Origin: a virus
Strand: one strand, 5' to 3'
Virus record (IMG/VR): IMGVR_UViG_3300037086_000474
Span: 48,463-112,462 of that record
Length of the DNA stretch: 64,000 bases
Part shown: positions 51,285 to 59,102 of the stretch, piece after piece
Layout: each line of letters opens with the position of its first letter
How positions within the stretch are numbered: the first letter of the stretch is position 1
Program-made: the position numbers and the translations under genes
The notes under the pieces: generated by a model
Seen by the model: the letters and a program-made list of their open reading frames with translations, nothing else
The model's database searches: none
Told to the model about the DNA's origin: nothing

Positions 51285-51632
51285 ATGAAGCGTAGTCCAA
51301 TCTCGATCAAGGAATACAAACAGGGAAACTTTACTCCTTGTATCAATGACCTCAAGTTTCGACCTGTCATTAGGAAATACGGTGATTTTCCTGGTATTTT
51401 GAAGCGCGCGTTTTCAAACCACAGAGTGATATTCCTTGATCAGTTTGGCAAACAAGATTTCGTCTTCACTGGTGAATATAAGCACTATTGTTGGGGATTC
51501 ACCCTTCCATCTGGACTCCGTCTTGTTGTGCTCACTGGGAATCAAGGCACAGGATACGAATATGAACTGGGATCGAAGATTACCAAAGAAGACGTGGCTG
51601 ATCTCGATCATTTTCTAGATGGGCTGAAATAG
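51285..51632 (+). CDS. Hypothetical protein, 115 aa
   Basis: Beta-rich (KHYCWGFTLPSGLRLVVLTG) with an acidic C-terminus. No known domain. Separated by 13 nt from its neighbour with AAGAAGAATAG upstream. Confidence 0.5.
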   Translation: MKRSPISIKEYKQGNFTPCINDLKFRPVIRKYGDFPGILKRAFSNHRVIFLDQFGKQDFVFTGEYKHYCWGFTLPSGLRLVVLTGNQGTGYEYELGSKITKEDVADLDHFLDGLK

Positions 51633-51642
51633 GAGAAGAGAG

Positions 51643-51939
51643 ATGAGTGCGAGGAAGATTGTTTTGTGGGTGATTTTGACCTTGGGCACACTTGCTCTCA
51701 TAGTCCTTATTAGCTTCACGATTTTTCGTGACTATCATCCGACACCCAAGCAGGCTATCGAAAGAGCTGTTGCCCATGAGGATAGCATGGAAGCTGGGCT
51801 TCCTACGAGTTTTGTTTTCATAGAAGATCGTGGCAATGGTTATCGTCTCTACAAGGACGAGTTTGGATACTACCTTGTTTGGCATGACACCACCTATGCG
51901 GCGTCAACTCACATCACTTTTCTTGGAAAGGCGAGATAA
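51643..51939 (+). CDS. Membrane-anchored small protein, 98 aa
   Basis: One N-terminal transmembrane helix (IVLWVILTLGTLALIVLISF) and an external domain of about 70 residues (EDRGNGYRLYKDEFGYYLVW). AGGAG upstream. It may face the periplasm. The function is unknown. The external domain recalls that of the lipoprotein at 52950 (VDGYRVYRF). Confidence 0.55.
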   Translation: MSARKIVLWVILTLGTLALIVLISFTIFRDYHPTPKQAIERAVAHEDSMEAGLPTSFVFIEDRGNGYRLYKDEFGYYLVWHDTTYAASTHITFLGKAR

Positions 51940-51944
51940 GATAG

Positions 51945-52514
51945 ATGAACAAGAAACAAGCCAGAGAGTTTGCCGCGAAGGTTGTTCATGTATGGTGTTC
52001 TGGAGATGAAGAGATTAATGAGCACGTCCAGGAGATTCTCTCCGGAGCGGCTGATGACTTGATTGGAATCGGTGCATTTCTTGAAAAGGAACATCCGAGA
52101 AATCCGTATCTTACAGTAGATGCCATTATTGAAGTTCCTATGCTTTACAAAAATGATGAATCTGGCATGGGGATTGTTGTCATCGAACGAAAGAACCCAC
52201 CACATGGTTTCGCTCTTCCTGGTGGATTTGTCGAATATGGTGAAAGTGTGGAAGACGCGGTGAAGAGAGAGTGCAAAGAAGAAACTGGTCTTGACGTCAG
52301 GATTTACAAACAGTTCCACGTCTATTCCAAGCCAAATCGCGATCCTCGACAGCACAATGTCTCAATCGTTTTCATCTGTCGAGCTGAGGCTCTTCCAGTA
52401 GCAGGAGATGATGCGGCAAAAGTTGATTTAGTTCCGTTCGGAAAGGTTCTGAAGCTCAAATTTGCTTTTGACCACAAACAAATCTTGACCGACTATTTGG
52501 AGATGCTTAGATGA
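51945..52514 (+). CDS. Nudix hydrolase, 189 aa
   Basis: The Nudix box is complete, starting GGFVEYGESVEDAV and ending KRECKEETGLDV (GX5EX7REUXEEXGU), at about residues 96-118. Nudix enzymes hydrolyse nucleoside diphosphates linked to another moiety. An N-terminal 60-residue extension has no recognised domain. Substrate unknown; in this neighbourhood ADP-ribose, NADH or a modified nucleotide would all fit. It lies between nadE and the ADP-ribosylglycohydrolase, linking it to NAD/ADP-ribose metabolism only by position. Confidence 0.85.
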   Translation: MNKKQAREFAAKVVHVWCSGDEEINEHVQEILSGAADDLIGIGAFLEKEHPRNPYLTVDAIIEVPMLYKNDESGMGIVVIERKNPPHGFALPGGFVEYGESVEDAVKRECKEETGLDVRIYKQFHVYSKPNRDPRQHNVSIVFICRAEALPVAGDDAAKVDLVPFGKVLKLKFAFDHKQILTDYLEMLR

Positions 52515-52816
52515 AGGCTAAAGCTTCCTATAAAATACCATTCAACTCTAATGGTGATATGTGTACCTATGCTAGCACTTGGGACAAGGTTGAATGGAAA
52601 GACAACTGTGAGTGGGAAGACAATTTGGAGTATGAGTCTTTTGGCAGAGGAAGGTCTGCAGTGCATATTTACTTCAGGTCGTTGATCACGGGTAATAAAT
52701 ACACGATGTTCATGACGGATTTTCATGACATCATAAAAGACATGGTCACTGGAAGAGTTTCTGGGACCTTCACTTTTCAGAAGCGGGGTGCAAACTACGG
52801 AATGAGGAGAGTATGA
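52511..52816 (+). CDS. Hypothetical protein, 101 aa
   Basis: Start ATG overlaps the Nudix stop. Mixed alpha/beta with several tryptophans (ASTWDKVEWKDNCEWEDNLE) and TDFHDIIKDMVTGRVSGTFT towards the end. I do not recognise it. Overlaps the next gene by ATGA. Confidence 0.5.
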   Translation: MKAKASYKIPFNSNGDMCTYASTWDKVEWKDNCEWEDNLEYESFGRGRSAVHIYFRSLITGNKYTMFMTDFHDIIKDMVTGRVSGTFTFQKRGANYGMRRV

Positions 52817-52953
52817 CCAAGTGCAGTGAGTGTGAAAAAGAGAGTGATATATTCTACACTTGGTTGCGTGTTGCGAAAAATCGGATTTTCTGTTCCTGGA
52901 AATGTTTGGGAACATGGTGTGATAGTCTATCCAAAGAAGGAGAGAAGAAATGA
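52813..52953 (+). CDS. Short zinc-finger-like protein, 46 aa
   Basis: The ATG overlaps the preceding stop and the TGA overlaps the next ATG. It encodes MTKCSECEKESDIF, then FCSWKCLGTWC. Cysteine pairs CSEC and CSWKC suggest a small zinc-binding protein of treble-clef type. The perfect overlap on both sides supports it. Confidence 0.6.
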   Translation: MTKCSECEKESDIFYTWLRVAKNRIFCSWKCLGTWCDSLSKEGEKK

Positions 52954-53285
52954 AGAAGCTGATTTGGGTTCTGTTGGGTGTGGCTGTTCTTATGCTCGCG
53001 GGTTGTGGGTATGAGAACCGGATCCGTGATTTTGGAGATAACAACGGCAACAAGAAGCCGGCAATTTCAGAACAGTCTCTCGGAAAAGGCGGAGTTTTCA
53101 AGGTCGATCTGCTTTTCGAAGTTGATGGGTATCGAGTGTATCGTTTTGTCGATAACGCCCATGACCGCTACCTTGTCCTACCGATCACCGACAAGCGCAC
53201 ATCCCAGGTTCTCAGCGATGAGTCCGAAACTCAGGGCAAGACGGTTATTTATCATGACGCGAGTATCATGACGGTTTTGAACTAG
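52950..53285 (+). CDS. Lipoprotein, 111 aa
   Basis: Signal peptide with lipobox (KKLIWVLLGVAVLMLAGC), cysteine at position 19 as the lipidation site, then about 90 residues with VDGYRVYRFVDNAHDRYLVL. A host-envelope role such as superinfection exclusion is possible. A strong terminator follows. Confidence 0.65.
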   Translation: MKKLIWVLLGVAVLMLAGCGYENRIRDFGDNNGNKKPAISEQSLGKGGVFKVDLLFEVDGYRVYRFVDNAHDRYLVLPITDKRTSQVLSDESETQGKTVIYHDASIMTVLN

Positions 53286-53288
53286 TTG

Positions 53289-53316
53289 AAACTGGCCTCC
53301 TTAGGAGGCCAGTTTT
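53289..53316. terminator. Intrinsic terminator
   Basis: AAACTGGCCTCC-TTA-GGAGGCCAGTTT is a perfect 12-bp stem with a 3-nt loop, followed by a T. It ends the long nadE-to-lipoprotein run. Confidence 0.8.
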
Positions 53317-53378
53317 ACTGATGATTGCATTGAGATTCAACAGAGAATCGATTTTTTGATGAGAGAGGAAGGATCAGT

Positions 53379-53567
53379 ATGGCAAAAAAGAGAGTGAAGT
53401 GCATCGAGAACGGTGAGTTTGAGAATGAGAGGTTCTCAAATGGCGAACTATTCTACAAACTCATCACAATCGACGACAAGGAGCTGCTTATTCTTCACGC
53501 AGGCGACGGAGGTGTGGTAGTTGTCGATCCCGCCAGTTTCAAGAAGAGCAAGAAGAAGACTGTCTGA
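53379..53567 (+). CDS. Hypothetical protein, 62 aa
   Basis: Starts MAKKRVKCIENGEFENERF behind GAGAGGAAGG; beta-rich with GDGGVVVVDPASF and a basic tail. The function is unknown. Convergent with the minus-strand gene 4 nt away. Confidence 0.5.
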   Translation: MAKKRVKCIENGEFENERFSNGELFYKLITIDDKELLILHAGDGGVVVVDPASFKKSKKKTV

Positions 53568-53571
53568 CACA

Positions 53572-53913
53572 TTACGTCCAAGCAACCATTCCATCTGTAA
53601 TAGAGACGTGACAGCATTCATTTCCATCGATCCATTTGGCTGATATGCTAGGCGTTAGCGTAAAGGTTTCAAAGGTGTCCCCTCTCACCCTGTTCCAATA
53701 TGGAATATGATACTGCTGCAACCAATCCCATTGAACTTTCTTCAGATCTGCCAGACCCGGACTATCATCAGGATATGTAGAGATGATGGGCCAAAAATAA
53801 ACAAAGTGAATACGTTTTGGATTTTTTGGACAATGATAGGTAAGAGCAAGAGCGATTCCTGTAGCAACTGGAATTCTATTGCTCCATTCTGGTGAGAGAT
53901 CAATTAGTCTCAT
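53572..53913 (-). CDS. DUF6527-like hypothetical protein, 113 aa
   Basis: I chose the ATG at 53913, which has GAAGATAA 7 nt upstream. An ATG at 53964 would add 17 residues. The C-terminus FTLTPSISAKWIDGNECCHV followed by SITDGMVAWT matches my memory of DUF6527, a short protein of phages and bacteria with a C-terminal CHF-x-I-x-x-G-x-x-W motif. The function is unknown. Confidence 0.55.
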   Translation of the reverse strand: MRLIDLSPEWSNRIPVATGIALALTYHCPKNPKRIHFVYFWPIISTYPDDSPGLADLKKVQWDWLQQYHIPYWNRVRGDTFETFTLTPSISAKWIDGNECCHVSITDGMVAWT

Positions 53914-53920
53914 TGTGATT

Positions 53921-53928
53921 TTATCTTC
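53921..53928 (-). promoter_or_regulatory. Candidate late-promoter box GAAGATAA (leftward)
   Basis: GAAGATAA on the minus strand, 7 nt before the ATG at 53913, in a coding-poor stretch. One mismatch to the AAAGATAA consensus. Confidence 0.3.
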
Positions 53929-54025
53929 TCTGCGGCATGAGCATATATCTTCACGTCTGATCATCGTCCCAATAGGTGATCAAGGAGAAAAAGACATTGG
54001 AGGCTCGAGGTTTGCTCTCGGCCAT

Positions 54026-54054
54026 TTTAGAGCATTTCACCCATGTGATAATAT
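54026..54054 (+). promoter_or_regulatory. Early-type promoter TTTAGA-17-TAATAT
   Basis: TTTAGA (54026-54031) and TAATAT (54049-54054) with a 17-nt spacer, or GATAAT (54047-54052) with 15. The rIIA ATG follows 27 nt later, behind AAGGAG. Confidence 0.55.
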
Positions 54055-54081
54055 AAGACTATCTTATCATAAGGAGCGTGC

Positions 54082-56142
54082 ATGGAACTGAAGGGTGGGA
54101 TCAACCAGGTAAAGTCGAATGTTGCAGCTGACGGTGCTTTTACAATCACGACTTCTGCCAAGGCTTTCAAAATCCTTTCCGACAACCTCTATTCCGACAA
54201 GGTCCGCGCAGTCATCCGCGAGCTTTCTTGCAACGCCTACGACGCTCATGTGACTGTTGAAAAGGGAACCACTCCGTTCGAAGTGCACATGCCCACACGC
54301 GAAGAGCCCTTCTTCGCCGTGAAGGATTTTGGAACTGGTATGTCCCGTGACTTCGTCATGAACCTCTACACCTCCTATTTCAACTCCGACAAGACCCAGA
54401 GGAACGACTTGGTTGGAGCCCTTGGTCTTGGAAGCAAGAGCCCCTTCGCATACACCGACACCTTCACCGTGACCTCCATCTTGGATGGCACCAAGAGCGT
54501 CTACACCTGCTACATCAACAAGGACGGAACTCCCAACATCAGCCTCATGAACGAGAGCAAAACCGAAGAGGCCAATGGCGTCGAAGTGAAGCTTCCTGTG
54601 AAGATGCAGGATTTCGGCGAATTTGATTCAAAAGCCCAGGATGTTTTCAAGTATTTCACCACTCGCCCCAATTTCAACAACAAACAGAGAGTTCCCTCTT
54701 TCGATGTCCTCTACCATGGAAAGACATGGAAGCTTCTGAAGCATGACTATGACAGCCACTGTGTTGCGATTCAGGGAAACGTTGCCTACCCCATCGATTC
54801 AAACCGCCTGATGGGCCTCAACAAAGCCGAAGAGTTTGTCTGCCACAACAGCTTCATCTTGGATTTCAACATTGGAGACCTCGACATTGCGGCTTCTCGT
54901 GAGGCCCTCAGCTACGATGAGGCTACTATCACCAACCTCAAGAAGAAGATGAATGAGGTTCACAAGGACCTCGTGAAACAGATCACCAAAAAGATCGCCG
55001 ACATTTCCTCGAAGTGGGAAGCAGTGGTTGTCCTGAAGGGCCTCATCAACGGCCTCAGCTACAACAATGCTCTTCGCATCCCTTACAAGGGCGAGGAAAT
55101 TGTCGACACGACTTTCAAGGTCAGCGTCAAGTCGATTCAGACTTCAGTCCACCTCTACAAGCGCAACAGCCGCAATCAGGATTACATTGGCCGCGAGATC
55201 CTCACCAAACCTGAGCAGGAAGCCATCCACATCAGCCCGACTTCCAACATCCAGTTCGTCGTCAACGATCAGAAGCGTACTGGTGTCAGCAAGGTAAAGA
55301 TCCTTGTGAAGGAAACCAGCAATCATATCTATGTTCTTGAGAGCGAAGATCAGATATTCTTGAAAGCGATGGGAAATCCCAAGGTGACCTATACTTCTGA
55401 GCTTCCTGATCTTCCGAAGGCCGAGAAGAAGCGCGAAGCCAAGGAGCAGAAAAAGACTTTCGTCCCCTTCAGGTACGGCCGCTTCGAAGACTCTGCCAGC
55501 ATGTCGATGAATCAGCTCGAGAAGAGCGCTGTGAAGTACTATGTCATCATGAAGCGCAATCATGTCATGGATGGTGAGATTCAGGTAGATAATCGCACCT
55601 TCAATGATAGGATCAACGACGCCATCAAGATTGAGGCTCTTCCTAAGGATGTTCAGATCTTCGGCGTTCCCTACTGGGCGCCCACTCAGAAGTGGTGGAA
55701 GAATGTCTCTCGCATCACTTCTCTCTTCAGCGTTCTTGAGACCCTCACGAAGGAAACGGTGAAGGCCAACATGGATGCTATTGTGACCTACGCAGAGTCC
55801 TATGCCACTTACGAAGCAGTTCAGCAGCAGGAAAATCTCTACCAGCAGGTTCTTCAAAGTGTAGCCATCACGAATCGCATCAAAAAGGTCGACTCGAAGT
55901 TCTTCCTTCTGAAGGCAGAGTTTTCTTCCATCATCGCCAACTACAAGAAGGGTACTGCGAGCTCGAAGATGAGCGCCCTCTACGAACTGGCATGCCGCTA
56001 CGGCATGGTGAAGACGACCAAGAAGAACGTTGAGAAGATTGAGACCGTGTATCCGATGCTGAAGGTTCTCGACAAGTGGAACATCAAGAACTCCACCGAA
56101 GAGATTGCCGATTATATCAACCTCGTGGATCAGGCGCGCTAG
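54082..56142 (+). CDS. rIIA: rIIA-like GHKL-ATPase protein
   Basis: 686 residues. The N-terminal GHKL ATPase fold is clear: RELSCNAYDAH (N-box, residues 46-56), KDFGTGMS (G1-like) and GLGSKSPFAYTD (G2-like lid). The rest is helical and Lys-rich. T4 rIIA protects against the lambda RexAB exclusion system and influences lysis inhibition. Here its own early promoter and AAGGAG suggest early expression. The start is supported by the well-conserved N-terminus after the ATG. Of note, codon use is more GC-rich than most of the window. Confidence 0.85.
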   Translation: MELKGGINQVKSNVAADGAFTITTSAKAFKILSDNLYSDKVRAVIRELSCNAYDAHVTVEKGTTPFEVHMPTREEPFFAVKDFGTGMSRDFVMNLYTSYFNSDKTQRNDLVGALGLGSKSPFAYTDTFTVTSILDGTKSVYTCYINKDGTPNISLMNESKTEEANGVEVKLPVKMQDFGEFDSKAQDVFKYFTTRPNFNNKQRVPSFDVLYHGKTWKLLKHDYDSHCVAIQGNVAYPIDSNRLMGLNKAEEFVCHNSFILDFNIGDLDIAASREALSYDEATITNLKKKMNEVHKDLVKQITKKIADISSKWEAVVVLKGLINGLSYNNALRIPYKGEEIVDTTFKVSVKSIQTSVHLYKRNSRNQDYIGREILTKPEQEAIHISPTSNIQFVVNDQKRTGVSKVKILVKETSNHIYVLESEDQIFLKAMGNPKVTYTSELPDLPKAEKKREAKEQKKTFVPFRYGRFEDSASMSMNQLEKSAVKYYVIMKRNHVMDGEIQVDNRTFNDRINDAIKIEALPKDVQIFGVPYWAPTQKWWKNVSRITSLFSVLETLTKETVKANMDAIVTYAESYATYEAVQQQENLYQQVLQSVAITNRIKKVDSKFFLLKAEFSSIIANYKKGTASSKMSALYELACRYGMVKTTKKNVEKIETVYPMLKVLDKWNIKNSTEEIADYINLVDQAR

Positions 56143-56358
56143 ATGAAGTATATCATCACAAACAATACCATATCAGTTGTCCTGGAAAATGGAACCACAA
56201 TGGTCTGTGACAACACTCATGAGCAGTTTGAGGCCATCAAGACCGCTATTGCAAACAAGGATGAGGAAGAGGTTGCCTATCTCTTCAACAAGATCATAGT
56301 GGATCAGGCTGCTCAGCTTCTTCGCAAGACTTGCGGAGAGCAGAAGACCTGGAGGTAA
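56143..56358 (+). CDS. Small protein after rIIA, possibly rIIB N-terminus-like, 71 aa
   Basis: Starts one base after the rIIA stop. MKYIITNNTISVVLENGTTM followed by a helix (EQFEAIKTAIANKDEEEVAY). I associate this N-terminal shape with rIIB-like proteins of large phages, but at 71 residues it lacks the rest of rIIB. The function is uncertain. Confidence 0.45.
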   Translation: MKYIITNNTISVVLENGTTMVCDNTHEQFEAIKTAIANKDEEEVAYLFNKIIVDQAAQLLRKTCGEQKTWR

Positions 56359-56362
56359 GACA

Positions 56363-56629
56363 ATGTTTTGGAAACTGAGAAGGTTGTTTAGGTGGCCATG
56401 GAAATGGCCACATGTTTTTCACAACTATGAGATTTTGCTTTCGGAAATCATCACTGAAGAGTGTGAGAAGATTCTCTTTAGAAAACCTCCAGATCTTGCA
56501 CACATGCTTCGTTGGGAAAAGTGCCAGGGTTGCGAGAAGCAGAGAGTGTTTCTCATTTCCATTGATGGAAAACAAACAAAGATCGAACCTACTTTTGTGA
56601 AGGCTATCGACAAGGTATGTAGGAAATAA
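56363..56629 (+). CDS. Hypothetical basic protein with CxxC, 88 aa
   Basis: MFWKLRRLFRWPWKWPHVFH at the N-terminus could be an amphipathic membrane-binding stretch, then helices and a CQGC pair. Small and basic. The function is unknown. Shine-Dalgarno GGAGG. Confidence 0.5.
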   Translation: MFWKLRRLFRWPWKWPHVFHNYEILLSEIITEECEKILFRKPPDLAHMLRWEKCQGCEKQRVFLISIDGKQTKIEPTFVKAIDKVCRK

Positions 56630-56630
56630 T

Positions 56631-56822
56631 ATGACTCAATCAAAACGACTTTGCCGTTCATCTTCAGATAGTTGGGTTGGTGGTGTTTGCGGTGGTCTAG
56701 GAAAGTATTTCGAAATCGATGCAAGCATCATCAGGCTGATTTGGATTGTTGCCATTTTGGCGGCGGGTTTCGGTTTTGGACTCTACATCATCCTCTGGAT
56801 CATTATGCCGAGGGGGAGGTAG
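56631..56822 (+). CDS. PspC-domain membrane protein, 63 aa
   Basis: The PspC signature is complete: RLCRSSSDSWVGGVCGGLGK followed by YFEIDASIIRLIWIVAILA and a second hydrophobic segment. Bacterial PspC is an inner-membrane protein of the phage-shock response, and here the phage carries a minimal single-domain copy. It may modulate the host envelope-stress response during infection. That role is inference. Confidence 0.85.
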   Translation: MTQSKRLCRSSSDSWVGGVCGGLGKYFEIDASIIRLIWIVAILAAGFGFGLYIILWIIMPRGR

Positions 56823-56823
56823 T

Positions 56824-57174
56824 ATGAAATTTTCCTCAATCAAAGAAGGGGTCGTTTTCACTCTTCCGAGTGGGTATCGACTTTACAGAGAAAAGAAAGG
56901 TGGTCCTTCTTTCACGACGAGTGACAAACTTGTTGGTGATTATGTCGTCATCAACTTTCAGTATCGGCCTGGATGGCATCATGATCCCAAGACCCCAGAT
57001 TTTCAGTATTGGATCTGGGCCAAGCGTCTCGACAAGAATGGCCGGTGGAAGGACAATGGTGCGGAGATTCGACTTCATACTGGTTCCGAAAATGAACGCG
57101 ATCTCGTCACCATTCCTATCGAAAATCTGAAGTTGAAAAAGCACATGAAGCGGACCTATGTGGATGAGAAATAG
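56824..57174 (+). CDS. Hypothetical protein, 116 aa
   Basis: I chose the ATG at 56824 (GGGGGAGG upstream), one base after the PspC stop. Beta-rich with aromatic segments (VVINFQYRPGWHHD, YWIWAKRLDKNGRW) and a C-terminal basic helix. No recognised domain. Confidence 0.5.
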   Translation: MKFSSIKEGVVFTLPSGYRLYREKKGGPSFTTSDKLVGDYVVINFQYRPGWHHDPKTPDFQYWIWAKRLDKNGRWKDNGAEIRLHTGSENERDLVTIPIENLKLKKHMKRTYVDEK

Positions 57175-57177
57175 AAA

Positions 57178-57405
57178 ATGAAAACTTTTCAAATCAAATC
57201 ATTCAGTGCACTCATGATCTATTTCATCGCAGCCATGTCTACTGGTGGAGCACTTTGCATGACGGGGATCGTTGCGTACTTGTGGATTTTCATGGGAGCA
57301 CCGATTCGTGCATTCATTGTTGATCTTCTTCTCGTAGATGGAGGAACAGCAATCATCATTTTCATGGCGGTTCGCAAAGCCCGTTCACTCAACAAAAGGC
57401 GGTAG
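57178..57405 (+). CDS. Two-span membrane protein, 75 aa
   Basis: Hydrophobic segments ALMIYFIAAMSTGGALCMTG and APIRAFIVDLLLVDGGTAII, with a basic tail (RKARSLNKRR). Short gap to neighbours. The function is unknown. May act with the PspC-type protein in the inner membrane. Confidence 0.55.
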   Translation: MKTFQIKSFSALMIYFIAAMSTGGALCMTGIVAYLWIFMGAPIRAFIVDLLLVDGGTAIIIFMAVRKARSLNKRR

Positions 57406-57411
57406 TTTAAA

Positions 57412-58350
57412 ATGGACACAAAGGACCGTTTTCTAGGTTGCATATATGGGCTCGCTATCGGGGACGCTTTAGGGGCCCCTGTCGAGTTTCAGACTCTCCA
57501 GATCGGTGGTAAAAGAGTCTCATTTTTGTCTGATTGGGGCGGTCATCCTGTAGGTTCTTATACAGATGATACCCAAATGTCACTTGCGACAGCACAGGGT
57601 ATCATCGATGCATTCAAGAAGAAAGACAGATGGTCTACTCCATATGTCTATAAGAGATATCTCGATTGGCTCGATACTCAAATGTCTGCAGAACAATCGA
57701 GAGCTCCTGGCCGCACCTGCATAAGAGCACTGGCAAGTGGAAAGATGGGAACAATCGAACAACACCTCAATGATAGCAAGGGGTGTGGTGGTGTCATGCG
57801 AACGGCACCAATCGGTCTTGTCTATAAAGATCCTGAAACAGTTTTTAGGTATGGAGCAGAGTGTGCAGCAATCACTCATGGACATCCATCTGGATACCTT
57901 TCTGCAGGGTATCTTTCTCACATCATCTATCTCCTCAACAAAGGTGATGTGGATCTGAAGACTGCGATCAGTCTTCCCATCATCATTCTTCGTGGATATA
58001 AAGGTTATGAAGAGATGGACAAAATCATCCACGACGTAGTCAAATACTATAGTGATCCAAGTATGTCGATCGAAGACGCCATCAACAAGTTGGGTCAAGG
58101 ATGGATTGGAGAAGAGGCTCTTGCAGTTTCAGTCTACTCAGCACTAAAGTTCTCTGATGATTGGAAAGCTGGAGTTCTTGCAGCTATAAACTACTCTGGA
58201 GACAGTGACTCTTGTGGTTCGATTACCGGAGCTATCCTTGGAACCATGTTGGGAGTTGATGCCATTCCTTCTGAATGGGTAGAGAAAGTGGAGAACTCTC
58301 ACTACATCAAAACAATTTCTGAAGAGCTCTGGAAATATAGAGAGATCTAG
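57412..58350 (+). CDS. ADP-ribosylglycohydrolase family protein
   Basis: 312 residues with the DraG/ARH signature: GDALGAPVEF, YTDDTQMSLATA, a metal-ligand region SKGCGGVMRTAP, HGHPSGYLSAGYL and NYSGDSDSCGSITGA. These residues bind two Mg or Mn ions. The family removes ADP-ribose from arginine and other residues. A phage could use it to reverse host or toxin ADP-ribosylation. Which substrate is used here cannot be read from sequence. Starts at ATG 57412 without a strong Shine-Dalgarno sequence. Confidence 0.88.
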   Translation: MDTKDRFLGCIYGLAIGDALGAPVEFQTLQIGGKRVSFLSDWGGHPVGSYTDDTQMSLATAQGIIDAFKKKDRWSTPYVYKRYLDWLDTQMSAEQSRAPGRTCIRALASGKMGTIEQHLNDSKGCGGVMRTAPIGLVYKDPETVFRYGAECAAITHGHPSGYLSAGYLSHIIYLLNKGDVDLKTAISLPIIILRGYKGYEEMDKIIHDVVKYYSDPSMSIEDAINKLGQGWIGEEALAVSVYSALKFSDDWKAGVLAAINYSGDSDSCGSITGAILGTMLGVDAIPSEWVEKVENSHYIKTISEELWKYREI

Positions 58351-58364
58351 AGTTGTGGTATAAT
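58336..58364 (+). promoter_or_regulatory. Early-type promoter variant TATAGA-17-TATAAT
   Basis: TATAGA (58336-58341), 17-nt spacer, TATAAT (58359-58364), overlapping the end of the upstream gene. AAGGAG and an ATG at 58382 follow. Confidence 0.5.
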
Positions 58365-58381
58365 GATCTAAAGGAGATCGA

Positions 58382-59101
58382 ATGACCTTTGTCACTGGCG
58401 ATTGTCATGGAGTAAGCCTAAACAGTGAAATCATGAAGCTCTCAAAGAGCAACTGGCCTCTTTCTAAGTCACTGACAAAGAGAGACTATCTCATCGTCGC
58501 CGGTGATTGGGGAGTCGTTTGGAGCGGCCTCCTTGATTCCATCAAAACCGAAAACTATCTCATCAACTGGCTCAACAATGCCCCATTTACAACTCTCGTT
58601 GTTCGTGGAAATCACGACAATCCTCTCCGTCTTGCCGACTTTCCTGAGGTGGAAATGTTTGGAGATGTTGTCAAGCAAATCTCTGACACTATTTTCTATC
58701 TGCTCGATGGCCATATCTATAACATCGACGGCAAGATCATCTTTGTTTTGGGTGGAGCGGACTCTTTTGACAAGGCACAGAGGGTCGAAGGAGTTTCTTG
58801 GTGGAGAGAAGAGATTCCATCCTACATGACCATCAAGGAAGGTGTTGATAGGCTGGCCAAGATCAACTTCAATGTGGATTATGTGATTACTCATGCCATT
58901 TTCACAGAGGCCTATGAGGCTCTGTGGGGTAAACAGGCTAATGATCGCCACTTCAGAGATCCCATGATCAAGAGTCTGCAAGTAATCAAGGACAGTTTGA
59001 CCTACAAAGCTTGGTATTGTGGTCACTATCACAAAGACCAATATCTTGCTGATTATCGTGTTCGTGTTCTCTACTACAAAATAGTAGAAATAGGAGCATA
59101 A
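58382..59101 (+). CDS. Calcineurin-like metallophosphoesterase, 239 aa
   Basis: All metal-binding motifs are present: TGDCHG, VAGDWG, VVRGNHDNP, VITHAIF and GHYHKD. The two-metal core hydrolyses phosphoesters. Substrate unknown; could be a nucleotide phosphatase or an RNA/DNA end-processing enzyme in a block with RtcB and ligase. AAGGAG upstream. The next gene starts one base after its stop. Confidence 0.85.
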   Translation: MTFVTGDCHGVSLNSEIMKLSKSNWPLSKSLTKRDYLIVAGDWGVVWSGLLDSIKTENYLINWLNNAPFTTLVVRGNHDNPLRLADFPEVEMFGDVVKQISDTIFYLLDGHIYNIDGKIIFVLGGADSFDKAQRVEGVSWWREEIPSYMTIKEGVDRLAKINFNVDYVITHAIFTEAYEALWGKQANDRHFRDPMIKSLQVIKDSLTYKAWYCGHYHKDQYLADYRVRVLYYKIVEIGA

Positions 59102-59102
59102 G

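Noticed and set aside
58345-58364. TCTAGAG as the -35 element of the promoter before the phosphoesterase gene
   Set aside because: Spacing to TATAAT would be 7 nt. TATAGA at 58336 gives the same 17-nt spacing as the other promoters.
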